Notes under the pieces: generated by a model
Databases searched by the model: none
The model's input: only the letters and a program-made list of their open reading frames with translations
Told to the model about the DNA's origin: nothing
Translations under genes and position numbers: made by a program
Shown here: positions 17,106 through 25,742 of the stretch, piece after piece
Layout: each line of letters opens with the position of its first letter
Numbering within the stretch: the stretch's first letter is position 1
NCBI GenBank assembly: GCA_946402335.1
Contig: CAMIWE010000015.1
Location: 1-43,979, forward strand
DNA length: 43,979 nt
Direction of reading: 5' to 3'
Source of the DNA: an uncultured Lachnoclostridium sp.
GTDB taxonomy: Bacteria; Bacillota; Clostridia; Lachnospirales; Lachnospiraceae

Positions 17106-18434
17106 TCACAAAACCTTCTTCACGATTCCGGTATCATACCGGCCGTTTAAAAAGTTCTCGTCCTCCATGAATTTCATATGCATTTCCCGGTTGTTGGAAA
17201 CGCCCACCAGGATAAATTCCGACAAAGCGCACTTCATCTTGCGGATTGCCGCGTCGCGTGTGTCCGCGCTTACAACCAGCTTCCCGAGCAGGGAATCGTA
17301 GTAGGGCGTAATCTCGCAGTCCTGGTAAAGTGCCGTGTCAAAGCGCACGTTCATCCCTCCCGGGATGTGGAGCATTGTAACCTTTCCCGTTGCCGGCAGG
17401 CAGTCCTTTCCGTGCTCGGCGCAGATCCTGCATTCGATCGCGTGGCCGTGCATTTCGATATCGCTTTGCGAAAACGGAAGCGCGATTCCGGCTGCCGTAC
17501 GGATCTGCCACTGCACGATGTCGATTCCGCATACCATTTCGGTCACGGAGTGTTCGACCTGCAGTCTGGTATTCATCTCAAGGAAGGAAAATGTATCGCC
17601 GTGCACGAGAAACTCCACCGTTCCGACCGTCACGTAATGTACGGCCCCGGCGAGCTGTCTTGCCGCCTTATGCAGCCGTTCGCGGAGCGAGTCGGTCAAT
17701 ACCGGCGCCGGACACTCTTCGATCAGCTTCTGGTTTTTGCGCTGCACCGAGCAGTCGCGGTCGCCGAGCACCAGCACGTGCCCCTCCCGGTCCGCCAAGA
17801 TCTGCACCTCGACGTGTTTCACATTTTCCAGATACTTTTCAAGGAATATGCCGTCGTCGCCGAACGCAGCTGCGGCTTCCTTCTGAACCTGGGGGTATGC
17901 CCCAATTATTTCACTTTTCTCACGGATGATGCGGATTCCGCGTCCGCCTCCGCCCGAGCGTGCCTTTAAGATGACTGGATAACCGATACGGTCTGCTTCG
18001 GCCTCCGCCTCTTCCACGCTTTTTAGGATCTCGCTTCCCGGCGCCACCGGAAGTCCCGCATCTTTTGCGATGTTTCTTGCCGTTTCCTTCTGTCCCATCG
18101 CCTCCATTACGGCGGCTCCGGGGCCGATCAGCACAATGCCCGACGCTTCACACAGGCGGGCAAATTCGGGATTTTCCGCGAGCATTCCGTATCCGGGATG
18201 GATAGCGTCCGCCCCGGTCTTTTGCGCAAGCGTAAGTAACGAATGCATATTCAGGTAACTGTCCGACGCCGCAGGTCCGCCGATGCAGTAACTCTCATCG
18301 GCCATGACCACATGAAGAGCATCGGCATCTGCAGCGGAATAAACCGCCACAGTGTCGATTCCCATTTCTTTGCAGGCGCGAATCACCCGAACCGCTACTT
18401 CGCCGCGATTCGCTATCAGGATTTTCGAAAACAT
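17106..18434 (-). CDS. accC: Biotin carboxylase subunit of acetyl-CoA carboxylase
   Basis: 442 residues from ATG 18434, preceded by GGGAGGT; an in-frame ATG at 18473 lies inside fabZ and is unlikely. It carboxylates biotin on AccB using ATP and bicarbonate. Motifs: N-terminal FSKILIANRGEVAVRVIRAC, the glycine-rich ATP-grasp loop KARSGGGGRGIRI, the EKYLENVKHVEVQI strand, and the active-site FLEMNTRLQVEHSVTE. The family normally has NPR where this protein has NTR, a conservative oddity next to the catalytic Glu and Asn. Length is normal. Confidence 0.95.
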   Translation of the reverse strand: MFSKILIANRGEVAVRVIRACKEMGIDTVAVYSAADADALHVVMADESYCIGGPAASDSYLNMHSLLTLAQKTGADAIHPGYGMLAENPEFARLCEASGIVLIGPGAAVMEAMGQKETARNIAKDAGLPVAPGSEILKSVEEAEAEADRIGYPVILKARSGGGGRGIRIIREKSEIIGAYPQVQKEAAAAFGDDGIFLEKYLENVKHVEVQILADREGHVLVLGDRDCSVQRKNQKLIEECPAPVLTDSLRERLHKAARQLAGAVHYVTVGTVEFLVHGDTFSFLEMNTRLQVEHSVTEMVCGIDIVQWQIRTAAGIALPFSQSDIEMHGHAIECRICAEHGKDCLPATGKVTMLHIPGGMNVRFDTALYQDCEITPYYDSLLGKLVVSADTRDAAIRKMKCALSEFILVGVSNNREMHMKFMEDENFLNGRYDTGIVKKVL

Positions 18435-18453
18435 CCGTACCTCCCACCGGAGC

Positions 18454-18882
18454 CTACTGCTCCTTTCGAACAATCACACAGGAGAAATCCCCGTTCATGC
18501 AAACCTTTCCGTCAACGCTCAGTTCCCCGTGGAGCGAGTACATCGGCGGAAGCGAACGGACCAGCTTCGTGTCGATCCGTATCAAATCGCCCGGTTTGAT
18601 CATGTTTCGGAATTTCACCTTGTCGAGTCCGGCGTAGACCGGCAGTGCACCCTCTTCCCGCATTTTGTCCGCGAACAGGATGCACGCCGATTGCGCCATC
18701 ATCTCACACTGTATTACCCCCGGCACGATCGGATTGCCCGGAAAATGTCCCTGTAAAAAGAACTCATCCCCGCGCACCCGGTACCAGCCGGTTGCCGTCC
18801 CGTCATCGTTTAATACTGCCTCGTCCACTAAAAGCATCGGCTCCCGGTGCGGCAGTATCGTCTTAATTTCATCCCGGTTCAT
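18454..18882 (-). CDS. fabZ: 3-hydroxyacyl-ACP dehydratase FabZ
   Basis: 142-residue hot-dog-fold enzyme. Catalytic His46 lies in GHFPGNPIVPGV and Glu60 in QCEMMAQ. It removes water from 3-hydroxyacyl-ACP in each elongation round. GGGGGAGAAG is the ribosome site; it lies 11 bases after accB and 19 before accC. It is the only dehydratase in the cluster. No FabA or FabM is present here, so the route to unsaturated acids is not visible. Confidence 0.93.
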   Translation of the reverse strand: MNRDEIKTILPHREPMLLVDEAVLNDDGTATGWYRVRGDEFFLQGHFPGNPIVPGVIQCEMMAQSACILFADKMREEGALPVYAGLDKVKFRNMIKPGDLIRIDTKLVRSLPPMYSLHGELSVDGKVCMNGDFSCVIVRKEQ

Positions 18883-18893
18883 CGCTTCTCCCC

Positions 18894-19376
18894 CTACATA
18901 AGGACGACCAGATCCTGGTCAAATTCCACCAGAGCCCCGTCCTTCGGTAAAATCGCGCGGATCACGCCGTCCCGCGGCGCCGCCACTTCGTTCATCATCT
19001 TCATCGCTTCGATCGTGCAGATCGCTTCCCCCTTCTTTACACGGTCCCCGACTGCGTGAACCGTCCCCCCTGCGCTAGGGTGGAATATCCCGAGAAGCGG
19101 TGCCTTCACCGTATCGCCTGCGGGTACCGCCTTTGTTTCCGCAGGTTTCTCTGCCGGAACTTCCTCCTTAACCGGCTTGGCAACTACCGTCTCAGCCGGC
19201 TTTGCGGCTATATCGGGGGCAGCCGCAGCTGCCCCCGGAAATCCCCCCACAAAAACCGGCGCCGCTGCCGGTTTCGTATCTTTCTTTAAACGGAGTCTGC
19301 ACCCGTCCTCTTCCACGTAAAGTTCGGTAAGTCCCAGGCGTTCAAACAAATCCGCGTATTCTTCAATCGGTTTCAT
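18894..19376 (-). CDS. accB: Biotin carboxyl carrier protein of acetyl-CoA carboxylase
   Basis: 160 residues. An N-terminal helical part (1-30) is followed by an Ala/Pro/Lys/Glu-rich flexible linker (about 35-90) and a C-terminal biotinyl domain whose biotin-carrying Lys126 lies in EAMKMMNE. It shuttles carboxybiotin between AccC and AccA/AccD. The AAAGGATAGG site precedes the ATG. No biotin ligase gene is in the window. Confidence 0.94.
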   Translation of the reverse strand: MKPIEEYADLFERLGLTELYVEEDGCRLRLKKDTKPAAAPVFVGGFPGAAAAAPDIAAKPAETVVAKPVKEEVPAEKPAETKAVPAGDTVKAPLLGIFHPSAGGTVHAVGDRVKKGEAICTIEAMKMMNEVAAPRDGVIRAILPKDGALVEFDQDLVVLM

Positions 19377-19401
19377 AATCCTATCCTTTCCCTACGAGCC
19401 G

Positions 19402-20634
19402 TCACATTTTCCGAAACGCCAGGCAGGCATTGTGTCCGCCGAATCCGAGCGACGTGCTGATAGCCGCCACCGGGTCCGCCATTTGGGCCTTGTTCGGCGT
19501 GTAATCAAGGTCGCATTCCTCATCCGCTTCACGGTAATTAATCGTCGGCGGAATGATGCCCGTCTTAAGCGCAAGAATCGAAGCAATCGCCTCTACCGCG
19601 CCGGTTGCGCCGAGCATATGCCCGGTCATCGATTTGGTCGAACTGATGTGGAGCTTCTTCGCATCCTCGCCGAAAACGCTCTTAAGCGCCTTTGTTTCCA
19701 TGGCGTCGTTCAGGTGTGTTCCGGTTCCGTGCGCGTTCACGTAAAGGCTTGCCGCATCGGTGATTCCCGCCTCCGTAACCGCATTTTTAATCGCCCGGAT
19801 CGCGCCGTCGCCCTCGGGATCGGGCGCCGTAATATGGTAGGCGTCACAGGTATTTCCGTAACCCGTGATCTCCGCATAAATCTTCGCGCCGCGCTTTACG
19901 GCGTGCTCATATTCCTCAAGCACCAGAATGCCCGCGCCCTCGCCCATGACGAAGCCGCCTCTTCGCTTGTCAAACGGAAGGCTGCCCTCGTTCGGGTCCT
20001 CCGCAAGGCTTAACGCCTGGCAGTTTACGAAGCCGGCCATCGAAAGTTCGTTGATGGATGCCTCGCTGCCGCCCGCAATGATTGCGTCGGCATAACCGTG
20101 CCGGATTGCACGGTAGGCTTCTCCGATGGTGTGGGACGAAGTCGCACATGCCGTGATCACCGGAAGCGTCGGCCCCTTTGCGCCAAATCGGATCGCTACC
20201 GACCCTGCTGCCATGTTGCCGATCATCATCGGAACGAAGAACGGCGATACCATGTCAGGTCCTTTGTCCGTGAGTCTTCCGAGCTCGCGGATCGTCGTAT
20301 TGATGCCGCCGATACCGGAGCCGATATAGACTCCAAGACGAGTGCGGTCGAGGTCTTCGGTGAGGATGCCGCTTTCCTGGACCGCCTGCCTGGATGCAGC
20401 CATTGCATATTGAATGAACAGATCCGACCGGCGGATCTCCTGCATCGTCTCATAATAATCCTTCGGATTGAAATCCTTCACTTCCGCGTCCAGATTTACC
20501 TTAAGCCTTGATGCATCGAAGCGGGTGATCTTATCAATCCCGCATACGCCGTTTACAAGGCTGTTCCAGAAGGATTCCACCGTATTTCCGACGGGAGTGA
20601 TCACTCCCATTCCCGTTACCACTACTCGATTCAT
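19402..20634 (-). CDS. fabF: 3-oxoacyl-ACP synthase II (FabF)
   Basis: 410-residue thiolase-fold condensing enzyme with the Cys-His-His triad: Cys163 in TACATSSHTIG, His302 in NAHGTGTHLND and His339 in STKSMTGHMLGATG. It elongates acyl-ACP with malonyl-ACP. GGAGG lies before the ATG. It is the only condensing enzyme in the cluster. The initiating enzyme FabH, which usually heads this gene order in Clostridia, is absent from the window. Confidence 0.95.
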   Translation of the reverse strand: MNRVVVTGMGVITPVGNTVESFWNSLVNGVCGIDKITRFDASRLKVNLDAEVKDFNPKDYYETMQEIRRSDLFIQYAMAASRQAVQESGILTEDLDRTRLGVYIGSGIGGINTTIRELGRLTDKGPDMVSPFFVPMMIGNMAAGSVAIRFGAKGPTLPVITACATSSHTIGEAYRAIRHGYADAIIAGGSEASINELSMAGFVNCQALSLAEDPNEGSLPFDKRRGGFVMGEGAGILVLEEYEHAVKRGAKIYAEITGYGNTCDAYHITAPDPEGDGAIRAIKNAVTEAGITDAASLYVNAHGTGTHLNDAMETKALKSVFGEDAKKLHISSTKSMTGHMLGATGAVEAIASILALKTGIIPPTINYREADEECDLDYTPNKAQMADPVAAISTSLGFGGHNACLAFRKM

Positions 20635-20701
20635 AAAAACCTCCGTCCGTGCAGGTTTGCTGCACTTCTTTGCTCATTGTCCGTTCCCCACGCAAACCGT
20701 C

Positions 20702-21445
20702 TTAGATGTACATTCCGCCGTCCACTTTAATCACTTCGCCGGTAATATACCCCGCGCAGTCGCCTGCTAAAAACAGGGCAAGATTCGCCACGTCCTCGGG
20801 CTGTCCGAGCCGTCCGATCGGCAGCTGCTTCGTCAGCTCGGCCGTCATCTCTTCGCTTAACGCGGCCGTCATATCCGTCGCGATATATCCGGGAGCGATT
20901 GCGTTGCAGCGGATGTTTCTGCGTCCGTATTCCTTTGCGACCGATTTGGTAAATCCAATCACGCCCGCCTTTGAGGCCGCGTAATTGGTCTGCCCTTTAT
21001 TGCCCATCATGCCGACCACCGAACTCAGATTGATGATGACACCGCTCCGCTTTTTGACAAATGTGCGGATCAATGCCTGCGTCATGAAGATTGTTCCCTT
21101 TAAGTTAATGTCGATCACGTCGTCGATATCCACCGTGTCGAGGCTCGGGAGCAGGTTGTCCCGCGTAATCCCCGCGTTGTTCACAAGAATATCCACCGTT
21201 CCGAAATCGGCAAGCACTTTCGTAACCGTCTCGGAAACCTGTGCCGCATCGCTTACATCACATACGTAAAATCCGACTTCCGCCCCAATTTTTTGAAGCT
21301 CCGAAACGGCTGCCTCCGCTCTCTCCCCGCCGTGTGCAGCAAGCAAAACCAACTTCGCGCCGTGCTCCGCGAACTTCTTCGCGATGGCCAGGCCGATGCC
21401 CCGCGTTCCGCCGGTAATCAGGGCCGTTTTTCCGCTGAGTGTCAT
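20702..21445 (-). CDS. fabG: 3-oxoacyl-ACP reductase FabG
   Basis: 247 residues from ATG 21445, preceded by GGAGG at the right distance; the ATG 12 bases upstream lies inside the ribosome site region. Short-chain dehydrogenase with NADPH loop TGGTRGIG (11-18), NNAG (89-92) and the Ser-Tyr-Lys triad (Ser about 142, Tyr155, Lys159 in NYAASK). It reduces 3-ketoacyl-ACP. It starts 17 bases after fabD. Confidence 0.95.
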   Translation of the reverse strand: MTLSGKTALITGGTRGIGLAIAKKFAEHGAKLVLLAAHGGERAEAAVSELQKIGAEVGFYVCDVSDAAQVSETVTKVLADFGTVDILVNNAGITRDNLLPSLDTVDIDDVIDINLKGTIFMTQALIRTFVKKRSGVIINLSSVVGMMGNKGQTNYAASKAGVIGFTKSVAKEYGRRNIRCNAIAPGYIATDMTAALSEEMTAELTKQLPIGRLGQPEDVANLALFLAGDCAGYITGEVIKVDGGMYI

Positions 21446-21462
21446 ATCGTCCTCCATTTGTT

Positions 21463-22386
21463 CTACTTTTGTAGAATCGTATTAATACTTGCTTTCAGGC
21501 TTTCCATATCCGAAACCTGCAGGATTGTTGCTCCGGGTACGGTCCGTTTGACAAAACCCGAAAGCGTCTTTCCGGGACCGCACTCGATGAAGGTATCAAC
21601 ACCGGCCTCCGCCATATTTTTGAGCGTATCCTCAAACAATACGCTGTTTCGGATCTGCTCCGCCACAAGGTCCAGGATTGCACCCCTCTCACAGGGATAA
21701 GGCTTTGCGGTACGGTTCGCATAAAGCGGAATCGAAGGGGCCTGCACCGTAAACTGCTCCGCATCGTTTCGGAGTCCCTCTGCCGCCTCCTTCATATAGG
21801 GCGTATGGAACGGTCCGCCGACAGCAAGCTCCACAAACCGGGTGCTCCGCACCGTCAGTTCCTCCTTCAGGCGGTTGATCTTTGAAACCTCGCCCGATAC
21901 GACAACCTGTCCCGGGCAGTTATAGTTGACCGGATACACCCCGAGTTCCGCGCAAAGGGTTCTGAGTTCGTCCGGATCCATGCGGAGCACGGCGATCATG
22001 CTTCCCTCCTGCGCCTCCGCCGCCTTCTGCATGCGGATACCGCGGCGCACAACCAGCTTAAACGCGTCAGAATCGCCCAGAATGCCCGAAACGGCCAGTC
22101 CCGCGATTTCCCCAAGGCTGAACCCTGCAACTGCGTCTGCGTCGATTCCGTGCGCCCTCAGGGCCGTTGCAGCGGCAAGGTCCGCAAGAAACAGGCACGG
22201 CTGCGTATTGTCCGTACGCTTCAGTTCCTCTGCCGTTCCTTCAAACATCTGCCGGAGGGTTCCCGGGCGGATTGCCTCTGCCGCGTCAAACAGTGCCCTG
22301 ATTTGGGGTTCATTCTCGTATAAGTCTTTCGCCATTCCGGGATACTGGCTTCCCTGTCCGGCTAGTAAAAATGCTGTCTTTCCCAT
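21463..22386 (-). CDS. fabD: Malonyl-CoA:ACP transacylase FabD
   Basis: 307 residues from ATG 22386. The ORF is open for 69 further residues upstream, but the family always begins with the strand KTAFLLAGQGSQYPGM found here, and AGGA lies 12 bases before this ATG. Catalytic Ser90 is in GFSLGE and His194 in GPFHTPYM. It loads malonate onto ACP. A 92-base gap to fabK contains no obvious signal. Confidence 0.94.
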   Translation of the reverse strand: MGKTAFLLAGQGSQYPGMAKDLYENEPQIRALFDAAEAIRPGTLRQMFEGTAEELKRTDNTQPCLFLADLAAATALRAHGIDADAVAGFSLGEIAGLAVSGILGDSDAFKLVVRRGIRMQKAAEAQEGSMIAVLRMDPDELRTLCAELGVYPVNYNCPGQVVVSGEVSKINRLKEELTVRSTRFVELAVGGPFHTPYMKEAAEGLRNDAEQFTVQAPSIPLYANRTAKPYPCERGAILDLVAEQIRNSVLFEDTLKNMAEAGVDTFIECGPGKTLSGFVKRTVPGATILQVSDMESLKASINTILQK

Positions 22387-22478
22387 TGGATAATCGTTCC
22401 TTTCTGCCAAGGCGCGTGCCTTATTTGCCGACAGGCCCGCTTTCGCGTGCCGTCGCGGCGTTTCGTTGATCCGCTGCC

Positions 22479-23426
22479 TCAGGCCTTTGCAAATCTTTGA
22501 AGCAGTGCATCCGCCTCCGCACAGATTCCGTGCACGATTTCCTCGCAGGTGTTCTCGCTCTTCACAAGCCCGGCGATCTGTCCGCACATGCACGAACCGG
22601 TCTGCACGTCGCCCTCCCGGGCAGCTCTTCGAAGTGCTCCCGCTCCCATGGCCTGCAGCTCGTCCGGCGTCGTATTCGGATCGGCTTCCTTCTTCTGGAA
22701 CTCTCTCGTCATGCGGTTCTTCAGCGCCCGGACCGGATGGCCGAGAGTCTTTCCGGTCACGATCGTATCGTGGTCGTTGGCCGCAAGAACTTTATTTTTG
22801 TAATTCTGATGAATCGTGCATTCCTTTGCCGTCAGGAAGCGGGTTCCCATCTGCACGCCTTCGGCGCCCAGCAGAAATGCTGCCGCCATGCCGCGCCCGT
22901 CCGCGATTCCGCCGGCTGCGATCACCGGAATGCTCACCGCGTCAACGACCTGCGGAACCAGCGCCATCGTCGTTGTCTCACCGACGTGTCCGCCCGACTC
23001 ACAGCCTTCCGCAACAACCGCGCAGGCTCCCATCCGCTCCGCCATAACGGCAAGCGCAACGCCGGCAACGACACAGATAACCTTCACGCCGGCTTCCTTT
23101 AACTGATCCATGTATTTCGCCGGGTTGCCGGCTCCCGTCGTTACGATCGCAACGTGTTCCTCGCATACAACCTGTACCGCCTCGTCAATGAACGGGCTCA
23201 TGAGCATCAGGTTTACGCCAAATGGCCTGTCCGTCAGCGTCTTCGCCTTTTTGATCTGTTCCCGCAGTTGTTCGCCGTTTGAATTCATCGCGGCGATCAG
23301 TCCGAGCCCGCCGGCATTCGAAACCGCTGCAGCAAGCTCTGCATCGGCAACCCAGGCCATACCGCCCTGAATTACCGGGTATTCTATTCCAAGCATCTTG
23401 CAAATGCTGTTATTCTCTCTAATCAT
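22479..23426 (-). CDS. fabK: FMN-dependent enoyl-ACP reductase FabK
   Basis: 315 residues from ATG 23426 with GGAGAG before it; an upstream in-frame ATG lies inside acpP and is rejected. TIM-barrel flavoprotein of the nitronate monooxygenase-like family: N-terminal YPVIQGGMAWVADAELAAAV, flavin-binding GGIADGRGMAAAFLLGAEGV, and the GCESGGHVGE loop. In this operon context it is the enoyl reductase, which replaces FabI and is insensitive to triclosan in known members. Separated from acpP by a terminator-like hairpin. Confidence 0.94.
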   Translation of the reverse strand: MIRENNSICKMLGIEYPVIQGGMAWVADAELAAAVSNAGGLGLIAAMNSNGEQLREQIKKAKTLTDRPFGVNLMLMSPFIDEAVQVVCEEHVAIVTTGAGNPAKYMDQLKEAGVKVICVVAGVALAVMAERMGACAVVAEGCESGGHVGETTTMALVPQVVDAVSIPVIAAGGIADGRGMAAAFLLGAEGVQMGTRFLTAKECTIHQNYKNKVLAANDHDTIVTGKTLGHPVRALKNRMTREFQKKEADPNTTPDELQAMGAGALRRAAREGDVQTGSCMCGQIAGLVKSENTCEEIVHGICAEADALLQRFAKA

Positions 23427-23443
23427 GTTTCTCTCCGTTTTAC

Positions 23444-23468
23444 AAAAACAGGGCGCCGGGGCGCCCTG
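23444..23468 (-). terminator. Terminator-like hairpin between acpP and fabK
   Basis: On the minus strand CAGGGCGCC and GGCGCCCTG form a GC-rich stem (9 pairs on paper, 8 with a 4-base loop), followed by TTTTT. It sits 12 bases after the acpP stop inside an otherwise continuous operon. Partial termination here would give more acpP than fab mRNA. It could also act as an mRNA stabiliser at the acpP 3' end. Confidence 0.75.
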
Positions 23469-23479
23469 CCGCATCCGTC

Positions 23480-23704
23480 TTACTGCTGCGTCGCGATCAG
23501 TTCCGCAAGTTTCTCGATCGTCGTGATTTCCTGGGTAAGCTCGATCTTGCAATCGAATTCTTCCTGTACCTGCATCACGAGTTCCATAATGTCGAGGGAG
23601 TCAAGGCCGATCTCGGTGAATTTGTCCGAAGCGGAAAGCTCGCTCTCGTCCTTATCGAGATACTCGGCAATGATATGGATGATGGTAGCGGTAATGTCCT
23701 TCAT
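23480..23704 (-). CDS. acpP: Acyl carrier protein
   Basis: 74 residues from ATG 23704 with GGAGG 8 bases upstream; the ATG six codons earlier overlaps this site. Ser36 in GLDSLDIMEL is the phosphopantetheine attachment site. Acidic four-helix protein that carries the growing acyl chain. First gene of the operon, directly behind the MerR-type promoter and followed by a terminator-like hairpin. Confidence 0.95.
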   Translation of the reverse strand: MKDITATIIHIIAEYLDKDESELSASDKFTEIGLDSLDIMELVMQVQEEFDCKIELTQEITTIEKLAELIATQQ

Positions 23705-23762
23705 TTTGAAAACCTCCTGCAAAGTTCCCGCGTTTTGCGGGTTGTATTTTTCAAATCCGACG

Positions 23763-23795
23763 CTATAATAATGTTGGGGGCTACCCCCAGGTCAA
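23763..23795 (-). promoter_or_regulatory. MerR-type promoter/operator of the fatty-acid operon, overlapping the merR promoter
   Basis: On the minus strand TTGACC (23790-23795) and TATTAT (23765-23770) are separated by 19 bases, two more than normal. The spacer holds the perfect 15-base dyad TGGGGGCTACCCCCA (23775-23789). This is the hallmark of promoters that MerR proteins bind and untwist. On the plus strand a perfect TATAAT (23764-23769) overlaps the same spot and would drive the regulator gene, so binding should also affect its own expression. Confidence 0.85.
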
Positions 23796-23833
23796 GTCAT
23801 TTTTATTTCAATTTTCGTTGAAAGGAGAACGCC

Positions 23834-24679
23834 ATGCCAAGCCACAAAGCAGACGCTTCCGGTTCCGAATATTCGCTGTCCGTCGGACAGTTCGCAAAAC
23901 TGTGCCGTACCTCCCGCGACACGCTCCGCTTCTATTACGAGCAGGAGATTCTGATGCCCCGCGTGGACCCCGACAACGGCTACCACTACTATTCGGCTTC
24001 GCAGATCAGCTCCTTCTTTTTTATCACGACGATGCGCCAGGCGGGCTGTTCGGTCAAGGAAGTCTACAACCTGATTCACAACCTTTCCCAGACGGACATC
24101 GTCGATCTTTTGAACACGAAGATTCACGACATGCAGCGCGAGATGATCAACCTGAATAAAAAAATCAATTCCCTCCATCTCGGCAGCTGGATGATCGAGC
24201 AATACGGCAACCACCGGTTCGGCGTTCCTTTTCTGTCAACGATTCCGCCCATCAGCGTGACCACGACGCCGGTCCACCGCCAGGACGGTTCCTTCCACGC
24301 GGCCGATATCGCCCAGGACATTTCCTCCCACATGGCGAAGGCTTACGAGGATGACAGCCTTATGACATTTCCCTCAGGCGCGACGATTGCCTATGAGGAT
24401 TTTGCAAACGGCCACTACATCTACAACAACGTTATTACGCTCTCCCTGATGCCGGCCGACAACCGAAACTCCTTCCCCCTGCCGTCAAGGCGCGCGGTCC
24501 TGTGCGGCCACAGCCACCACGAGCAGGATATTGACAAGAGCTACCGGAAGGTTCTCAACTACCTAAAAAGGAACAAGCTGAAAGCCTGTTCCGATCTGTA
24601 TTCGGTCAGTCTCATCAACCTATATGACAACGAGACCAACCACCGCTATTACAAATATCTTTTAATCTGTGTGGAATAA
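23834..24679 (+). CDS. MerR-family regulator, probably of the fatty-acid operon
   Basis: 281 residues. The N-terminal winged helix-turn-helix (about 13-80) has the MerR features SVGQFAKLCRTSRDTLRFYY and a GYHYYS wing. A dimerisation helix follows (about 85-120, KIHDMQREMINLNKKINSL). The C-terminal 150 residues resemble GyrI-like effector-binding domains as in BmrR/TipA-type regulators. The effector is unknown. It is divergent from acpP, and a MerR-type operator lies in the shared 129-base region, so control of the fab operon is a well-founded inference. FapR and FabT, the usual Firmicute regulators, are not in the window. AAAGGAGA precedes the ATG. Confidence 0.88.
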   Translation: MPSHKADASGSEYSLSVGQFAKLCRTSRDTLRFYYEQEILMPRVDPDNGYHYYSASQISSFFFITTMRQAGCSVKEVYNLIHNLSQTDIVDLLNTKIHDMQREMINLNKKINSLHLGSWMIEQYGNHRFGVPFLSTIPPISVTTTPVHRQDGSFHAADIAQDISSHMAKAYEDDSLMTFPSGATIAYEDFANGHYIYNNVITLSLMPADNRNSFPLPSRRAVLCGHSHHEQDIDKSYRKVLNYLKRNKLKACSDLYSVSLINLYDNETNHRYYKYLLICVE

Positions 24680-24715
24680 AAAATCCCGCAGCGGACCGTG
24701 GAGCCCGTTGCGGGA
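24678..24715. terminator. Terminator between merR and the downstream convergent gene
   Basis: Stem TCCCGCAGCGG/CCGTTGCGGGA with one G-U pair and a 10-base loop. On the minus strand it is followed by TTTTTT; on the plus strand the tail is only weakly T-rich. Mainly the end of the three-gene operon read from 27260. Confidence 0.8.
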
Positions 24716-24722
24716 TAATTGT

Positions 24723-25667
24723 TTACGCTTTTAACCGCCTTCTGCTTTCCGAATAACCGTAGAACAGAAGCAGCAATCCGTACCCCATGAAATTGAGAAG
24801 CGGTACGAGATGATAGTTTGTGGCTCCGGCATCATCTAAGACGATTCCGCCGATGTCCATCACAAACAGGGATACGCCAAATGCGACCCACAGGCAGGCT
24901 TTCCAGCCCTTCCAATAATACACAAGAATCGCTATGAGCATCACGATTGCAAGATACGTCGGATAGATTGCCTGGCTCGCCTTCGCATCGGGAATCCGGA
25001 AGAACTCGTCATGGTCATGTACGATCAGCGTGATCAATACGCCGAACCCTGCCGAGCAGATGGAGTAAAACAACACATAAACCGTTCTCCTCGTCATAAC
25101 AAGGACGGCATACCCGAGGATGGACACAATACAGAATGCGATTCCGAAACGGGTATATGACAGCCTGTAATTCGATACATGTTCCTCATGCCTTAATACC
25201 TCGATTGCCATCCAGTTTCCAAGGATTCCGATAATGGCAAGGACGGTTCCGATGATCAAGGCAACCCTTCCGTCCTTGACCTTCTTCTTAGGCATAATCG
25301 ACAGGTCATCGGAAACCGGAATACCTGCTGCCATACCCGGATACGTCTGCTCCGCCGCCATGCCCGGATAACTCTGCTCCGCTGCCTGCGCGACCGCAGT
25401 TGCCTGTGCGGTCGTTGTTGCGCGCATCAGCGCCGGATTCATCTCGGTTGCGGTTCCCGCCTGGTAATGCTTTACGGCGATTTCCGGATACAGATCCGCA
25501 AGCCTCTCAATCTGCGGGCCCTGCGTCTCGTTCTTATGTTGTCTTCTTGCATTCCCGATCGCGTCGGTGCCTTTGTTGATCAATGAGCGAAGGGCAAATT
25601 TCAGCAAGAGAATGCCAAGCACGATTCCGACTGCTATCGCGATTATCAAAATATCCGTATCACCCAC
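24723..25667 (-). CDS. Polytopic membrane protein of unknown function
   Basis: 314 residues from a GTG start at 25667, with GGGAGG about 9 bases before it. One N-terminal helix (about 5-25) is followed by a soluble stretch of about 100 residues, Ala/Gln-rich with a duplicated YPGMAA motif. Six hydrophobic segments follow between about 135 and 308. I do not recognise the family. Last gene of an operon with the two upstream genes; the gap to 25743 is 75 bases. Conserved charged residues that would suggest transport were not evident. Confidence 0.75.
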   Translation of the reverse strand: MGDTDILIIAIAVGIVLGILLLKFALRSLINKGTDAIGNARRQHKNETQGPQIERLADLYPEIAVKHYQAGTATEMNPALMRATTTAQATAVAQAAEQSYPGMAAEQTYPGMAAGIPVSDDLSIMPKKKVKDGRVALIIGTVLAIIGILGNWMAIEVLRHEEHVSNYRLSYTRFGIAFCIVSILGYAVLVMTRRTVYVLFYSICSAGFGVLITLIVHDHDEFFRIPDAKASQAIYPTYLAIVMLIAILVYYWKGWKACLWVAFGVSLFVMDIGGIVLDDAGATNYHLVPLLNFMGYGLLLLFYGYSESRRRLKA

Positions 25668-25742
25668 GGTTTTAAACCTCCCGCTACTTCATTCTTCCCG
25701 CATTGCCTAAGCCATGCGGACGTCTCTTTCCACTGCCGGTCT

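Noticed and set aside
17178-17969. 263-codon plus-strand ORF opposite accC
   Set aside because: Shadow of the biotin carboxylase gene, whose motifs are unmistakable.
22387-22593. N-terminal extension of FabD
   Set aside because: It lies in the intergenic region and fabK end, has atypical composition and no ribosome site; the family start matches ATG 22386.
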